Both the position numbers and the translations under genes were made by a program. DNA of 64,000 bases, from contig NZ_CABVPL010000039.1 in assembly GCF_902499045.1 (NCBI RefSeq), positions 1-64,000 on the forward strand, given 5' to 3'. This DNA comes from Burkholderia latens (GTDB lineage Bacteria > Pseudomonadota > Gammaproteobacteria > Burkholderiales > Burkholderiaceae). A model generated the notes under the pieces. The model was not told the DNA's origin. It was given only the letters and a program-made list of their open reading frames with translations, and did no database searches. This document shows, in pieces, positions 1 through 8,638 of the stretch (within the stretch, counting starts at the first letter, position 1; each line of letters begins with the position of its first letter).

Positions 1-98
1 AAGCGCCAAGCGCCAAGCGCCAAGCGCCAAGCGCCAAGCGCCAAGCGCCAAGCGCCAAGCGCCAAGCGCCAAGCGCCAAGCGCCGAGCGCCGAGCGCG
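1..98. repeat. 7-bp tandem repeat (AAGCGCC)
   Basis: Twelve perfect head-to-tail copies of AAGCGCC fill positions 1-84, followed by two diverged copies (GAGCGCC, GAGCGCG). The array touches the left edge, so its full length is unknown. It lies just downstream of the stop codon of the AraC/GyrI regulator gene. No coding role is visible. It is probably a slippage-prone microsatellite of the same class as the repeats at 55610 and 59451. Confidence 0.95.
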
Positions 99-117
99 TG
101 CCCAAGCCCCAAGCCCC

Positions 118-996
118 TCAACGCAGCGGCAAATGAATCTCGGTCCGCAGATCGGCCGGCGCCGCGTCCATCGGCGTGTTCAGATACAGCTCGAACGGCG
201 GCGCATCGGCCGCTTCGCGTCCCGAGTGACGCAGCCAGTCGCCGTACAGCCAGTGGTAGGCGGCCTTCAGATCCGCATACGGCCCCGTATGCAGCAGCAC
301 CGCATATTCGCCGCCGGCGATCGCGATGCGCTCGACCGGCGGCACCGGGTCGACGTCCGGCGCGCCGTCGGCCGGCACGACGCACGCTTTCGCGCGCAAC
401 TGCGCCTCCGGCGTCGTATCGGGATCGTCATAGTAGAGGCCGATCATCTTCGCGCCGAGCCCGAACAGCCCGCGCTGCCCGGCCCACGCGCCGATCTGCC
501 CGAACGCATCGCCGACCTTCAGATACGCGCCCGTATGCGCAACCGCATAACCGTGCAGTGCCGGCACGCGCCTAATCTCGACTTCATGCTTGAACATGTC
601 TTCCTCTCCTCGCTGTAACGGATAAATCGGCCGGTGGACGCCGGCGCGCCGGTGCCGCGCGGGCGGCACGCCATAAGCATCGCGAAATGCGCGGGCGAAT
701 GCGTGCGTCGACCCGTAGCCGGCGCGCCGCGCGATCGCGTCGAGCGGCAGCGTCGTGCACGCGAGATCCTCCGACGCACGCACGATCCGCATTCGCCGCA
801 CCGTCAGCACGACCGACTCGCCGTACAGCGCGCGATAGACGCGCTGCCAGTGATACGGCGACAGGCACGCGATGTCGGCGAGCCGGTTCAGGTCGAGCGT
901 GTCGTCGAGGTGCGTGCGGATGTAATCGTGAACGCGCGCGATGCGCGCCGCATAACGCGCCCACGCGGGCGTTTCGGCTTTCGTGTCGATGGTCAT
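118..996 (-). CDS. AraC-family regulator with GyrI-like effector domain
   Basis: A 292-aa protein. Residues about 20-120 form an AraC-type double helix-turn-helix; the second helix region carries IARRAGYGSTHAFARAFRDA and the typical YGVPPARHRR end. The C-terminal half (about 135-292) resembles the GyrI/Rob-type small-molecule-binding domain, with EVEIRRVPALHGYAVAHTG near its start and the GGEYAVLLHTGPYADL element. The family usually senses hydrophobic or drug-like compounds and activates export or detoxification genes. No target is evident nearby. The ATG at 996 is chosen because it directly precedes the conserved DNA-binding domain. The class is clear; the ligand is unknown. Confidence 0.9.
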   Translation of the reverse strand: MTIDTKAETPAWARYAARIARVHDYIRTHLDDTLDLNRLADIACLSPYHWQRVYRALYGESVVLTVRRMRIVRASEDLACTTLPLDAIARRAGYGSTHAFARAFRDAYGVPPARHRRAGVHRPIYPLQRGEEDMFKHEVEIRRVPALHGYAVAHTGAYLKVGDAFGQIGAWAGQRGLFGLGAKMIGLYYDDPDTTPEAQLRAKACVVPADGAPDVDPVPPVERIAIAGGEYAVLLHTGPYADLKAAYHWLYGDWLRHSGREAADAPPFELYLNTPMDAAPADLRTEIHLPLR

Positions 997-1283
997 GCGT
1001 GGGCCCCCCGGCGGAAATCGACGTCACGGTAGCACGCGGCCGATTGATAAATCTTGCGGAGATGCGTAGGCCGCCACCACGGCCGCCAAAATCCGCCCCT
1101 TTTTATTTCGCAGAAATTGGGTCTCGTCCCCGCCGATCTATGACTAAAGTTAAAGACGGTGAAATCGGGTGATCGCGTCATTTTTCTCGGGTAAGTTGCT
1201 ACGGCGGCAACGCACGCTTTTCGAAGTACGCAGGTAGTTCGTCGATGTTCAATCGCAACGCCACGTTTTCGGGAGAAGAAGAA

Positions 1284-2741
1284 ATGGATGCTTCCAGCTT
1301 CATCACGTCGCTGCAGACCACGCTGGGCGGATACCTGCCCAAGATCGCCGGGGCGATCGGCATCCTGGTGATCGGCTGGCTGATCGCGGTGGGGGTGCGG
1401 GCCGGCGCGCTGCGCCTGCTCAACGCGCTGAAGGTCGATCAACGGATCAGCGAAAGCACCGGGCAGGGCGCGTACGTGGAACGCATCATCGCGGGCGGGC
1501 TGTTCTGGCTCGTGCTGCTCGTCACCGCGGTGGGCATCTTCAACGTGCTCAACCTGTACGCGGTGTCCAATCCGTTCTCGCTGCTGGTCACGCACATCGT
1601 CAACTACCTGCCGAACCTGATCGGCGGCGCGGCGCTGACGCTGATCGCATGGCTGATCGCGTCGCTGTTGCGCAGCCTCGCGAACCGCGCGCTGAGGGCG
1701 AGCAAGGTCGACGCCGCGCTGTCCGAAAGCGCGGGCATGCAGCCGATGAGCGGCTATCTCGGCGACGTGCTGTTCTGGCTGGTGATCCTGATGTTCCTGC
1801 CGGCGATCCTGTCGTCGTTCGCGCTGTCCGGCCTGCTGTCGCCGGTGCAGGGGATGGTCGACAAGCTGCTCGCGATCGTGCCGAACATCTTCGCGGCCGC
1901 GGTGATCGGCTTCGTCGGCTGGATCGTCGCACGCGTGCTGCGCGGCCTCGTGACGAACCTGCTGGTAGCGGCGGGCGCCGACCGGCTGACCGCGAGCCTG
2001 GACAGCCCGACGCCGGTGCGCGTGTCGAGCCTGGCCGGCACGATCGTCTACGTGTTCGTGTTCGTGCCGACGCTGATCTCCGCGCTCGACGCGCTGAAGA
2101 TCGACGCGATCTCGATTCCCGCGACCAACATGCTGAACCAGTTCCTCGGCGCGGTGCCGGACATCGTCGCGGCGATCGTGATCGTGCTCGTCACGTTCTA
2201 CTTCGCGCGCTTCGTCGCATCGCTCGCGCAGCGGCTGCTGGAGGCCGCCGGCGTCGATGGGCTGCCGGTCGTGCTCGGCGTCGGCAGCGTGTTCTCGGGG
2301 ATCCTGCAGCCGTCGGTCCTGGTCGCGCGGCTGATCGTGTTCTTCGCGATGCTGTTCGCATCGGTCGAGGCCGCGAACCGGCTCGGCTTCACGCAGGTGC
2401 GCGACGTCGTCACGCTGTTCATCGAATTCGCGGGCCACGTGCTGACGGGCGGCGTGATCCTCGTGATCGGCGTGTGGCTCGCGGGCCTTGCGCGCCGCGT
2501 GATCGAGCAGGCCGACCGCGAGCACAGCGTGCTGTTCGCGCGGATCGCGCAGTTCGCGATCCTCGGCCTCGTGTTCGCGATGGGGCTGCGCGCGATGGGC
2601 ATCGCGAACGAGATCGTGCAGCTCGCGTTCGGCCTCGTGCTTGGTGCGATCGCGGTGGCGGTCGCGCTGTCGTTCGGCCTCGGCGGCCGGGAAGCGGCGG
2701 GTAAGTTGCTTGATCGCTGGTTCAACCAGCGCGGCCAATGA
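1284..2741 (+). CDS. CmpX-like multi-pass membrane protein (TM-helix repeat / mechanosensitive-type)
   Basis: A 485-aa inner-membrane protein built from repeated long hydrophobic helices, each followed by an amphipathic stretch (for example GILVIGWLIAVGVRAGALRL, then GGLFWLVLLVTAVGIFNVLN). This is the conserved TM-helix family annotated as small-conductance mechanosensitive channel-like, and it resembles Pseudomonas CmpX. The C-terminus SFGLGGREAAGKLLDRWF is typical of that family. An upstream in-frame ATG at 1245 exists, but ATG 1284 has the purine-rich GGGAGAAGAAGAA directly before it and begins at the usual family N-terminus, so it is preferred. It probably affects envelope stress or osmotic response. 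Channel activity is family inference. Confidence 0.85.
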   Translation: MDASSFITSLQTTLGGYLPKIAGAIGILVIGWLIAVGVRAGALRLLNALKVDQRISESTGQGAYVERIIAGGLFWLVLLVTAVGIFNVLNLYAVSNPFSLLVTHIVNYLPNLIGGAALTLIAWLIASLLRSLANRALRASKVDAALSESAGMQPMSGYLGDVLFWLVILMFLPAILSSFALSGLLSPVQGMVDKLLAIVPNIFAAAVIGFVGWIVARVLRGLVTNLLVAAGADRLTASLDSPTPVRVSSLAGTIVYVFVFVPTLISALDALKIDAISIPATNMLNQFLGAVPDIVAAIVIVLVTFYFARFVASLAQRLLEAAGVDGLPVVLGVGSVFSGILQPSVLVARLIVFFAMLFASVEAANRLGFTQVRDVVTLFIEFAGHVLTGGVILVIGVWLAGLARRVIEQADREHSVLFARIAQFAILGLVFAMGLRAMGIANEIVQLAFGLVLGAIAVAVALSFGLGGREAAGKLLDRWFNQRGQ

Positions 2742-2800
2742 CCGTGTGAGACCGCGTGCTGCCGGGCCGCCGCGTGCAGCCGGGCAGCAACGCGCGATGC

Positions 2801-3121
2801 TCAGCGGGAGGTCGGGTGTTCGTCGTTGTGGCGCGACGCGTGGCGACGCTTTCCGTTCGTCACGTAGCGCCACACCCGCCAGACAAGCCACCCCGCGAGC
2901 GTGATAGCCAGCACGTTCAGGAACGACAGCGTCAGCCAGAACAGGTCGTAGAAGAGTTCGGTATCGTCTCCATGAAGCCCGTACAGATCTTCGATCCATT
3001 CCACGACCCAATCGGGGTAAGTTGGGAAGTGGTCGACGTTGTGTGTCCAGACGTATTGGTAGAGCAAGGTGGCAGCGATCAACCAGACAACGAGCGCGCC
3101 GCCTTTCTTGAACGCTTTCAT
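2801..3121 (-). CDS. Small two-helix membrane protein, candidate immunity protein to the upstream Tlde1-like effector
   Basis: A 106-aa protein with a short basic N-terminus (MKAFKKGG), a first membrane helix at about residues 8-24, a 30-residue loop rich in acidic and aromatic residues (about 25-56), a second long helix at about 57-84 ending WRVWRY, and a basic tail. The positive-inside rule puts the loop in the periplasm, where a peptidoglycan-active effector would act. Its ATG overlaps the TGA of the preceding gene (ATGA at 3118-3121), so the two are translationally coupled. An upstream in-frame extension to 3301 would run antisense-like through the effector gene and is rejected. No family was recognised; the immunity role is inferred from position and topology. 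GC is clearly lower than in neighbours. Confidence 0.7.
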   Translation of the reverse strand: MKAFKKGGALVVWLIAATLLYQYVWTHNVDHFPTYPDWVVEWIEDLYGLHGDDTELFYDLFWLTLSFLNVLAITLAGWLVWRVWRYVTNGKRRHASRHNDEHPTSR

Positions 3122-3579
3122 CGAACCGTTACCTTGCCGTATGCGCGGACTTCCGTTCCGGGGATGACTCCGCGGCCGCCGAGCAACATGCCTCGCACGA
3201 TGTCGAAATCCGCCTGATTTTCGAGCGTGATGCACCCTTTGCTTGTTCCGGTGCCCGATTTCGGGTGCAGTCGAAATTCGCCTCTCGTCACACTGTTGCA
3301 AAATGTGTAATCGTCGATACGGCCATCATCCGCATAAAGTGCGAACCACTCGCGTTTTCCGGAAAATGCGTCCTTGAATCGACCAAGACGGCCACCAGAC
3401 TGCCGATCGACAATGTAGTACGTACCGGTCGGGATCGGTCCGTAATTCCCCAAGCATTGATGGTCGCGTTTGTTGATATAGGGTGATTTACCTGAAAAAG
3501 CAGGAAATTTCCGCCCATTTATTTCAAATATGCTTATTGGTTCGTCGTTCAGGGTGAAGGTGCATCGATGCATTTTCAT
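3118..3579 (-). CDS. DUF2778/Tlde1-like L,D-transpeptidase-fold protein, probable T6SS antibacterial effector
   Basis: A 153-aa protein without signal peptide or membrane helix. The motif HPKSGTGTSKGC (His105, Cys116) followed by ITLEN matches the His...Ser-x-Gly-Cys catalytic pattern of DUF2778/Tlde1 proteins, which are related to YkuD L,D-transpeptidases. Members delivered by type VI secretion cut or exchange peptidoglycan stem peptides in the periplasm of target cells. The N-terminal part (NGRKFPAFSGKSPYIN and GNYGPIPTGTYYIVDRQSGGRLG) also fits this family. It overlaps by 4 bp a small membrane protein gene that would supply self-protection. No vgrG, hcp or PAAR gene is within the window, so it would be an orphan cargo effector. 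GC content is visibly below the surroundings, suggesting horizontal acquisition. Confidence 0.8.
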   Translation of the reverse strand: MKMHRCTFTLNDEPISIFEINGRKFPAFSGKSPYINKRDHQCLGNYGPIPTGTYYIVDRQSGGRLGRFKDAFSGKREWFALYADDGRIDDYTFCNSVTRGEFRLHPKSGTGTSKGCITLENQADFDIVRGMLLGGRGVIPGTEVRAYGKVTVR

Positions 3580-3880
3580 TTGCTCTCGTTCGTCAGCGGC
3601 TCACCACGGTATCACCGCCACCCTCTCAAAATTGTGCGCAGCGAGAACGGGAGCGACGCCGCCGGACAACGGCATGGGCGTCGGGTCGCATCCCGCGATG
3701 GAACGCGAACGCGACGATTGCAATCGCTCTGCTCGCTGACGACACGTTTCTGTAGCCTTCCCGTTGGCGAAACGTCAGCCGAAACCATTGCCGAATTTCG
3801 ATAACACGTCGTTTTATGACTCTCTAGCATCGATTCTCAGTCGCGCGGGCCGGCAGGCCGGCGCCTTTCAGGAGAATCCG
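3580..3880. other. Low-GC intergenic region upstream of the effector pair and eat
   Basis: About 300 bp between divergent transcription units. It is more AT-rich than the rest of the window, includes stretches such as AATTTCGATAACACGTCGTTTTATGAC, and should hold promoters for both sides. I saw no convincing -35/-10 or sigma-54 match for the ethanolamine permease and no conserved reading frame. An in-frame ATG at 3764 lies here but has no good ribosome site. Confidence 0.5.
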
Positions 3881-5293
3881 ATGAAAGCAGAGTCGAATGG
3901 CCGGCCCGCCGCCGGCGCCAAGTCGTCCGGCCAGCCCGCGCTGCAGCAGACGCTCGGGACCTGGCAACTGTGGGGCATCGCAGTCGGCCTCGTGATTTCC
4001 GGCGAATACTTCGGCTGGAGCTACGGCTGGGCGAGCGCGGGCACGCTGGGTTTCGTCATCACCGCGCTGTTCGTCGCGGCGATGTACACCACCTTCATCT
4101 TCAGTTTCACCGAGCTGACGACGTCGATCCCGCATGCGGGCGGCCCGTTCGCGTATGCACGCCGCGCGTTCGGCCCGACCGGCGGCTATCTGGCCGGCGC
4201 GGCGACGCTCGTCGAGTTCGTGTTCGCGCCGCCCGCGATCGCGCTCGCGATCGGCGCGTACCTGCACGTGCAGTTTCCGGGGCTCGAACCGAAACACGCG
4301 GCGATGGGCGCGTATCTCGTGTTCATGGCGCTGAACATCGTCGGCGTGCAGATCGCCGCGACGTTCGAGCTCGTCGTCACGCTGCTGGCGATCTTCGAGC
4401 TGCTGGTGTTCATGGGCGTCGTGTCGCCGGGCTTCGCGTGGAGCAACTTCATGAAGGGCGGCTGGTCGGGCGCCGATCATTTCAGCGTCGGCGCGTTCCA
4501 CGGGATGTTCGCGGCGATCCCGTTCGCGATCTGGTTCTTTCTCGCGATCGAAGGCGTCGCGATGGCCGCCGAGGAAGCAAAGAATCCGAAGCGTTCGATC
4601 CCGATCGCGTACGTCGCGGGGATCCTGACCCTCGTCGCACTCGCGATCGGCGTGATGGTGTTCGCCGGCGGCGCGGGCGACTGGACGAAGCTCGCGAACA
4701 TCAACGATCCGCTGCCGCAGGCGATGAAGTACATCGTCGGCGCGAACAGCGGCTGGATGCACATGCTCGTGTGGCTCGGGCTGTTCGGGCTCGTCGCGTC
4801 GTTCCACGGGATCATCCTCGGCTACTCGCGCCAGATCTTCGCGCTGGCCCGCGAAGGCTATCTGCCGGAGTGGCTCGGCAAGGTGCATCCGCGCTTCAAG
4901 ACGCCGCATCGCGCGATTCTCGCGGGCGGTGTGGTAGGGATCGCCGCGATCTACAGCGACGAGCTGATCCAGTTCGGCGGCCAGACGCTCACCGCGAACA
5001 TCGTGACGATGTCGGTGTTCGGCGCGATCGTGATGTATATCGTAAGCATGGCGGCGCTGTTCAAGCTGCGCCGCTCGCAACCGAACATGGCGCGACCGTT
5101 CCGCGCGCCGCTGTACCCGTTCTTCCCGGCGTTCGCGATCGTTGCGGCCCTGATCTGCCTCGGGACGATGGTGTACTTCAACGGGCTGGTCGCGATGGTG
5201 TTCGTCGCGTTCCTCGCGCTCGGCTACGCGTACTTCCTCGCGACCCGTTCGCAGCGCGCCAGCGCGCCGGGCGACGCGCTGCTGGAGGAGTGA
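3881..5293 (+). CDS. eat: Ethanolamine permease (APC superfamily)
   Basis: A 470-aa transporter with about 12 hydrophobic segments. It begins TLGTWQLWGIAVGLVISGEY, and the run GEYFGWSYGWASAGTLGF is characteristic of ethanolamine permeases of the amino acid-polyamine-organocation family. It should import ethanolamine across the inner membrane. ATG 3881 is preceded by AGGAGAATCCG and matches the family N-terminus; an ATG at 3764 would add 39 residues without a ribosome site. It is followed after 91 bp by eutB and eutC on the same strand, so import and ammonia-lyase cleavage are encoded together. The gap to eutB contains a strong GC hairpin. Confidence 0.93.
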   Translation: MKAESNGRPAAGAKSSGQPALQQTLGTWQLWGIAVGLVISGEYFGWSYGWASAGTLGFVITALFVAAMYTTFIFSFTELTTSIPHAGGPFAYARRAFGPTGGYLAGAATLVEFVFAPPAIALAIGAYLHVQFPGLEPKHAAMGAYLVFMALNIVGVQIAATFELVVTLLAIFELLVFMGVVSPGFAWSNFMKGGWSGADHFSVGAFHGMFAAIPFAIWFFLAIEGVAMAAEEAKNPKRSIPIAYVAGILTLVALAIGVMVFAGGAGDWTKLANINDPLPQAMKYIVGANSGWMHMLVWLGLFGLVASFHGIILGYSRQIFALAREGYLPEWLGKVHPRFKTPHRAILAGGVVGIAAIYSDELIQFGGQTLTANIVTMSVFGAIVMYIVSMAALFKLRRSQPNMARPFRAPLYPFFPAFAIVAALICLGTMVYFNGLVAMVFVAFLALGYAYFLATRSQRASAPGDALLEE

Positions 5294-5330
5294 GCGGCAT
5301 GAACGCGAACGGCCATTCCTGACGGCAACC

Positions 5331-5356
5331 GGCGCGCCCCGTCGAACGGGCGCGCC
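5331..5356 (+). promoter_or_regulatory. Intercistronic hairpin between eat and eutB
   Basis: GGCGCGCCC (5331-5339) pairs perfectly with GGGCGCGCC (5348-5356) around a CGTCGAAC loop. There is no T-run after it, so it is more likely an RNA-stability or processing element, or a weak attenuator, than a terminator. The eutB ribosome site (AAGGAGATT) follows at about 5369. Confidence 0.4.
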
Positions 5357-5384
5357 GTCGGCATTTGGCAAGGAGATTCGAACG

Positions 5385-6782
5385 ATGTCCTATACGGAGA
5401 CGATCGGCCCGCGCACGTACCGTTTCGCGGACCTGAAGACGCTGCTCGCGAAGGCGAGCCCGCTGCGCTCGGGCGACCAGCTCGCCGGCGTCGCGGCGGC
5501 GAGCGAGGAGGAGCGCGTCGCCGCGAAGATCGCGCTCGCGGGCGTGCCGCTGAAGGCGTTCCTGAACGAAGCGTTGATCCCGTACGAACATGACGAGGTC
5601 ACGCGGCTGATCATCGACGATCACGACGCGGCCGCGTTCGCGGAGATCTCGCACCTGACCGTCGGCGATTTCCGCAACTGGCTGCTGTCGCCCGCGGCCG
5701 ACGGCGCGGCGCTCGAGCGGATCGCGCCGGGCCTCACGCCGGAGATGGTCGCGGCCGTGTCGAAGCTGATGCGCAACCAGGACCTGATCGCGGCCGCGAG
5801 GAAGCGCCGCGTCGTCACGCGGTTTCGCAACACGGTCGGGCTGGCCGGCCGGATGTCGGTGCGGCTGCAGCCGAATCATCCGACCGACGACGTGAAGGGC
5901 ATCGCCGCATCGATGCTCGACGGGCTGATGTACGGCTGCGGCGACGCGATGATCGGCATCAATCCGGCGACCGACAGCCTCGCGGCGATCGTGAAGCTGC
6001 TCGCGATGATCGACGGGTTCCGCGAACGCTACGGCGTGCCGACGCAGTCGTGCGTGCTCACGCACGTGACCAACACGATCGCGGCAATCGAGAAGGGCGC
6101 GCCGGTCGACCTGGTATTCCAGTCGATCGCCGGCACCGAGAAGGCGAACGCGAGTTTCGGGATCTCGCTCGCGCTGCTCGGCGAGGCGCGTGACGCCGCG
6201 TTGTCGCTGAAGCGCGGCACCGTCGGCAACAACCTGATGTATTTCGAGACGGGGCAAGGCAGCGCGCTGTCGGCGAACGCGCATTTCGGCGTCGACCAGC
6301 AGACCTGCGAGGTGCGTGCGTATGCGGTCGCGCGCAAGTTCGATCCGTTCCTCGTGAACACGGTGGTCGGCTTCATCGGGCCGGAATACCTGTACGACGG
6401 CAAGCAGATCATCCGCGCGGGGCTCGAGGATCACTTCTGCGGCAAGCTGCTCGGCGTGCCGATGGGCTGCGACATCTGCTACACGAATCACGCGGAAGCC
6501 GACCAGGACGACATGGACACGCTGCTGACGCTGCTCGGCGCGGCCGGCATCAACTTCATCATGGGGATTCCGGGCGCGGACGACGTGATGCTGAACTACC
6601 AGAGCACGTCGTTTCACGACCAGCTGTACGTGCGCGAGGTGCTCGGGCTGCGCCGCGCGCCCGAATTCGAGGAGTGGCTCGAAACGATGGAAATCGCCGA
6701 CGCGCATGGCGCGCTGCGCGCCGCGAGCGCACGCGTGCCGCTGCTCGCGGGCGCGAACGACTGGATGGGGATTTCCGCATGA
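5385..6782 (+). CDS. eutB: Ethanolamine ammonia-lyase large (alpha) subunit
   Basis: A 465-aa protein matching the adenosylcobalamin-dependent ethanolamine ammonia-lyase heavy chain in length and sequence. Visible family blocks include TRFRNTVGLAGRMSVRLQPN, the substrate-barrel segments GCGDAMIGINPATDS and GQGSALSANAHFGVDQQT, and GCDICYTNHAEADQDDMD. With EutC it converts ethanolamine to acetaldehyde and ammonia in the cytoplasm using vitamin B12. AAGGAGATT precedes the ATG. Its stop overlaps the eutC start (ATGA at 6779-6782). No reactivase (eutA) or microcompartment shell gene is present here, as in other short proteobacterial eut clusters. Confidence 0.97.
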   Translation: MSYTETIGPRTYRFADLKTLLAKASPLRSGDQLAGVAAASEEERVAAKIALAGVPLKAFLNEALIPYEHDEVTRLIIDDHDAAAFAEISHLTVGDFRNWLLSPAADGAALERIAPGLTPEMVAAVSKLMRNQDLIAAARKRRVVTRFRNTVGLAGRMSVRLQPNHPTDDVKGIAASMLDGLMYGCGDAMIGINPATDSLAAIVKLLAMIDGFRERYGVPTQSCVLTHVTNTIAAIEKGAPVDLVFQSIAGTEKANASFGISLALLGEARDAALSLKRGTVGNNLMYFETGQGSALSANAHFGVDQQTCEVRAYAVARKFDPFLVNTVVGFIGPEYLYDGKQIIRAGLEDHFCGKLLGVPMGCDICYTNHAEADQDDMDTLLTLLGAAGINFIMGIPGADDVMLNYQSTSFHDQLYVREVLGLRRAPEFEEWLETMEIADAHGALRAASARVPLLAGANDWMGISA

Positions 6783-7582
6783 GCGACGCCGTCGAGAAGA
6801 ATCCGTGGGCGCAACTCAAGTCGTTCACGAACGCGCGGATCGCGCTCGGCCGTGCGGGCAGCAGCCTGCCGACCGCGCCGCTGCTCGCGTTCAACCTGTC
6901 GCACGCGCAGGCGCGCGACGCCGTGCACCAGCCGCTCGACGCCGATGCGCTGCGCCGCGAGATCGATGCGGCCGGGTTCGCGACGCTCGGCGTGCAGAGC
7001 GCCGCGCCCGATCGTCAGCATTATCTGCGCCGGCCGGATCTCGGCCGCAAGCTGTCCGACCACGGACGCGCGCTGCTGGCCGGCTACGGCGCGGCGCTCG
7101 ACGAGCCGCCGGAGGTCGTGTTCGTGGTCGGCGACGGGCTGTCGGCGTTCGCGGCCGCGAAGCAGGCGCTGCCGTTGCTGCAGGCGGTGTGCCCGCGGCT
7201 CGCCGCGGACGGCTGGCGGATCGGGCCGGTGGTGGTCGCGACGCAGGCGCGCGTCGCGCTCGGCGACGAGATCGGCGAGCTGCTGCGCGCGCAGGTCGTC
7301 GCGATGCTGATCGGCGAGCGGCCGGGGCTCAGCTCGCCGGACAGCCTCGGCGTGTATCTCACGTGGGCGCCGAAGGTCGGCTGCCACGACGCGCTGCGCA
7401 ACTGCATCTCGAACGTGCGGCCCGAAGGGCTGCCGCATGCCGCCGCCGCGCACAAGCTGCATTACCTGATGACGCATGCGCGCCGGCTCGGGCTCACCGG
7501 CGTCGGACTGAAGGACGACAGCGACACGCTGTTGCCGCAGCAGGAAGCGGAACGGATCGGGGAACGGATCGGCGCGGGGTGA
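6779..7582 (+). CDS. eutC: Ethanolamine ammonia-lyase small (beta) subunit
   Basis: A 267-aa protein. It shows the EutC landmarks FTNARIALGRAGSSLPTAPL near the N-terminus, SAAPDRQHYLRRPDLGRKL, VVGDGLSAFAAAKQALPLL and CISNVRPEGLPHAAAAHKL, and it contributes the cobalamin-binding part of the lyase. The ATG at 6779 overlaps the eutB TGA, giving 1:1 coupled translation; a longer in-frame start inside eutB is rejected. Length is slightly below the enteric protein but normal for beta- and gammaproteobacterial short clusters. The acetaldehyde product is probably oxidised by the aldehyde dehydrogenase at 11126. Confidence 0.96.
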   Translation: MSDAVEKNPWAQLKSFTNARIALGRAGSSLPTAPLLAFNLSHAQARDAVHQPLDADALRREIDAAGFATLGVQSAAPDRQHYLRRPDLGRKLSDHGRALLAGYGAALDEPPEVVFVVGDGLSAFAAAKQALPLLQAVCPRLAADGWRIGPVVVATQARVALGDEIGELLRAQVVAMLIGERPGLSSPDSLGVYLTWAPKVGCHDALRNCISNVRPEGLPHAAAAHKLHYLMTHARRLGLTGVGLKDDSDTLLPQQEAERIGERIGAG

Positions 7583-7597
7583 GCGTGCGCCAGCTGG

Positions 7598-8482
7598 CTA
7601 CTTGAACAGCCGCTCGCACAGGAAGTCGACGAACACGCGCAGCTTCGGCGACAGCTGCCGGCTCGACGGCCACACGATCGAGAACTGCCCCGGCGCGATC
7701 CGGTAGTCGTCGAGCACGGTGACGAGCGCGCCGCTCTCCAGCGCGTCGCGCGCGAGGAAGTCGGGCATGTAGCCGATGCCGAGCCCGGCCATGACCGCGC
7801 CGCGCAGCGCTTCCATGTTGTTGCACGTCATCGCGGTGCGCAGCTTCAGCGGCGTGCCGTCGGCGGCGGCGAGCGCCCAGTCCTGCAGCTTGCCGGTGGT
7901 CGGGAAGCAGTAGCGCACGCAGTCGTGCGCTTCGAGTTCGCGCGGTAGCCGCGGCGTGCCGGCCCGCGCGAGATACGCGGGCGTCGCGCACAGCACGAAC
8001 GCGAACGGGCCGAGTCGCCGCGACATCAGGCTCGAATCCGACAGCGGCCCGCTGCGGATCACCGCATCGAAGCCGCCTTCGACGACGTCGACCATCCGGT
8101 CGTTGAAATCCAGATCGAGCTCGACATCCGGGTAGCGCTGCCTGAATTCGGGCAGCACCGGCAGCAGGAAGCGGTAGCCGATCACCGGCAGGCTCACGCG
8201 CAGCTTGCCGCGCGGGCGCTGCGCGGAGGCCGTCACCGTGGCTTCCGCGTCGCGAAGATCCTCGAGGATCCGCTGGCAGCGTTCGTAGAAGTGGCGGCCT
8301 TCGTCGGTCAGCGTGACGCGGCGCGTCGTGCGGTTGAACAGGCGCACGCCGAGCGACTGCTCGAGCCGCGCGATCGTCTTGCCGACGGCGGACGCCGAGA
8401 TGCCGAGCGCGCGGCCGGCCGCGACGAAGCTCAGCGCTTCGGCGGTGCGGACGAAGGCGGCGATGCCGTTCAGGTTTTCCAT
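7598..8482 (-). CDS. LysR-family transcriptional regulator
   Basis: A 294-aa protein. The N-terminal winged helix (residues about 1-60, AAGRALGISASAVGKTIARL then LGVRLFNRTTRRVTLTDEG) is followed by the periplasmic-binding-protein-like effector domain (about 90-290). It is of the common CrgA-like subgroup. It converges on eutC (15 bp between stops) and diverges from a DHA2-type exporter, so the exporter is the obvious target and the regulator is probably autoregulated from the 156-bp shared region. The inducer is unknown; an effect on ethanolamine genes is possible but unsupported. Confidence 0.92.
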   Translation of the reverse strand: MENLNGIAAFVRTAEALSFVAAGRALGISASAVGKTIARLEQSLGVRLFNRTTRRVTLTDEGRHFYERCQRILEDLRDAEATVTASAQRPRGKLRVSLPVIGYRFLLPVLPEFRQRYPDVELDLDFNDRMVDVVEGGFDAVIRSGPLSDSSLMSRRLGPFAFVLCATPAYLARAGTPRLPRELEAHDCVRYCFPTTGKLQDWALAAADGTPLKLRTAMTCNNMEALRGAVMAGLGIGYMPDFLARDALESGALVTVLDDYRIAPGQFSIVWPSSRQLSPKLRVFVDFLCERLFK

Positions 8483-8535
8483 CGGCTTGGGCGAGCGGGA
8501 GCGGGGATCAGGCGCAAAGAAGCAGATTGCGGAAT

Positions 8536-8549
8536 TTTAATCCGTTAAA
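8536..8549. promoter_or_regulatory. Candidate LysR operator
   Basis: The sequence TTTAATCCGTTAAA has 5-bp inverted arms (TTTAA/TTAAA) and the T-N-A style of LysR-type boxes. It sits in the divergent region between the regulator (start 8482) and the exporter (start 8639). Assigned from position and symmetry only. Confidence 0.35.
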
Positions 8550-8638
8550 TCCGGAATCTCGCACGGTTTTTCATCGATTGAGTCGGAATTATCCTTGATC
8601 GCTGTTGACGCGCATTCGCGCGGGCTTTTCGAGGAGCG

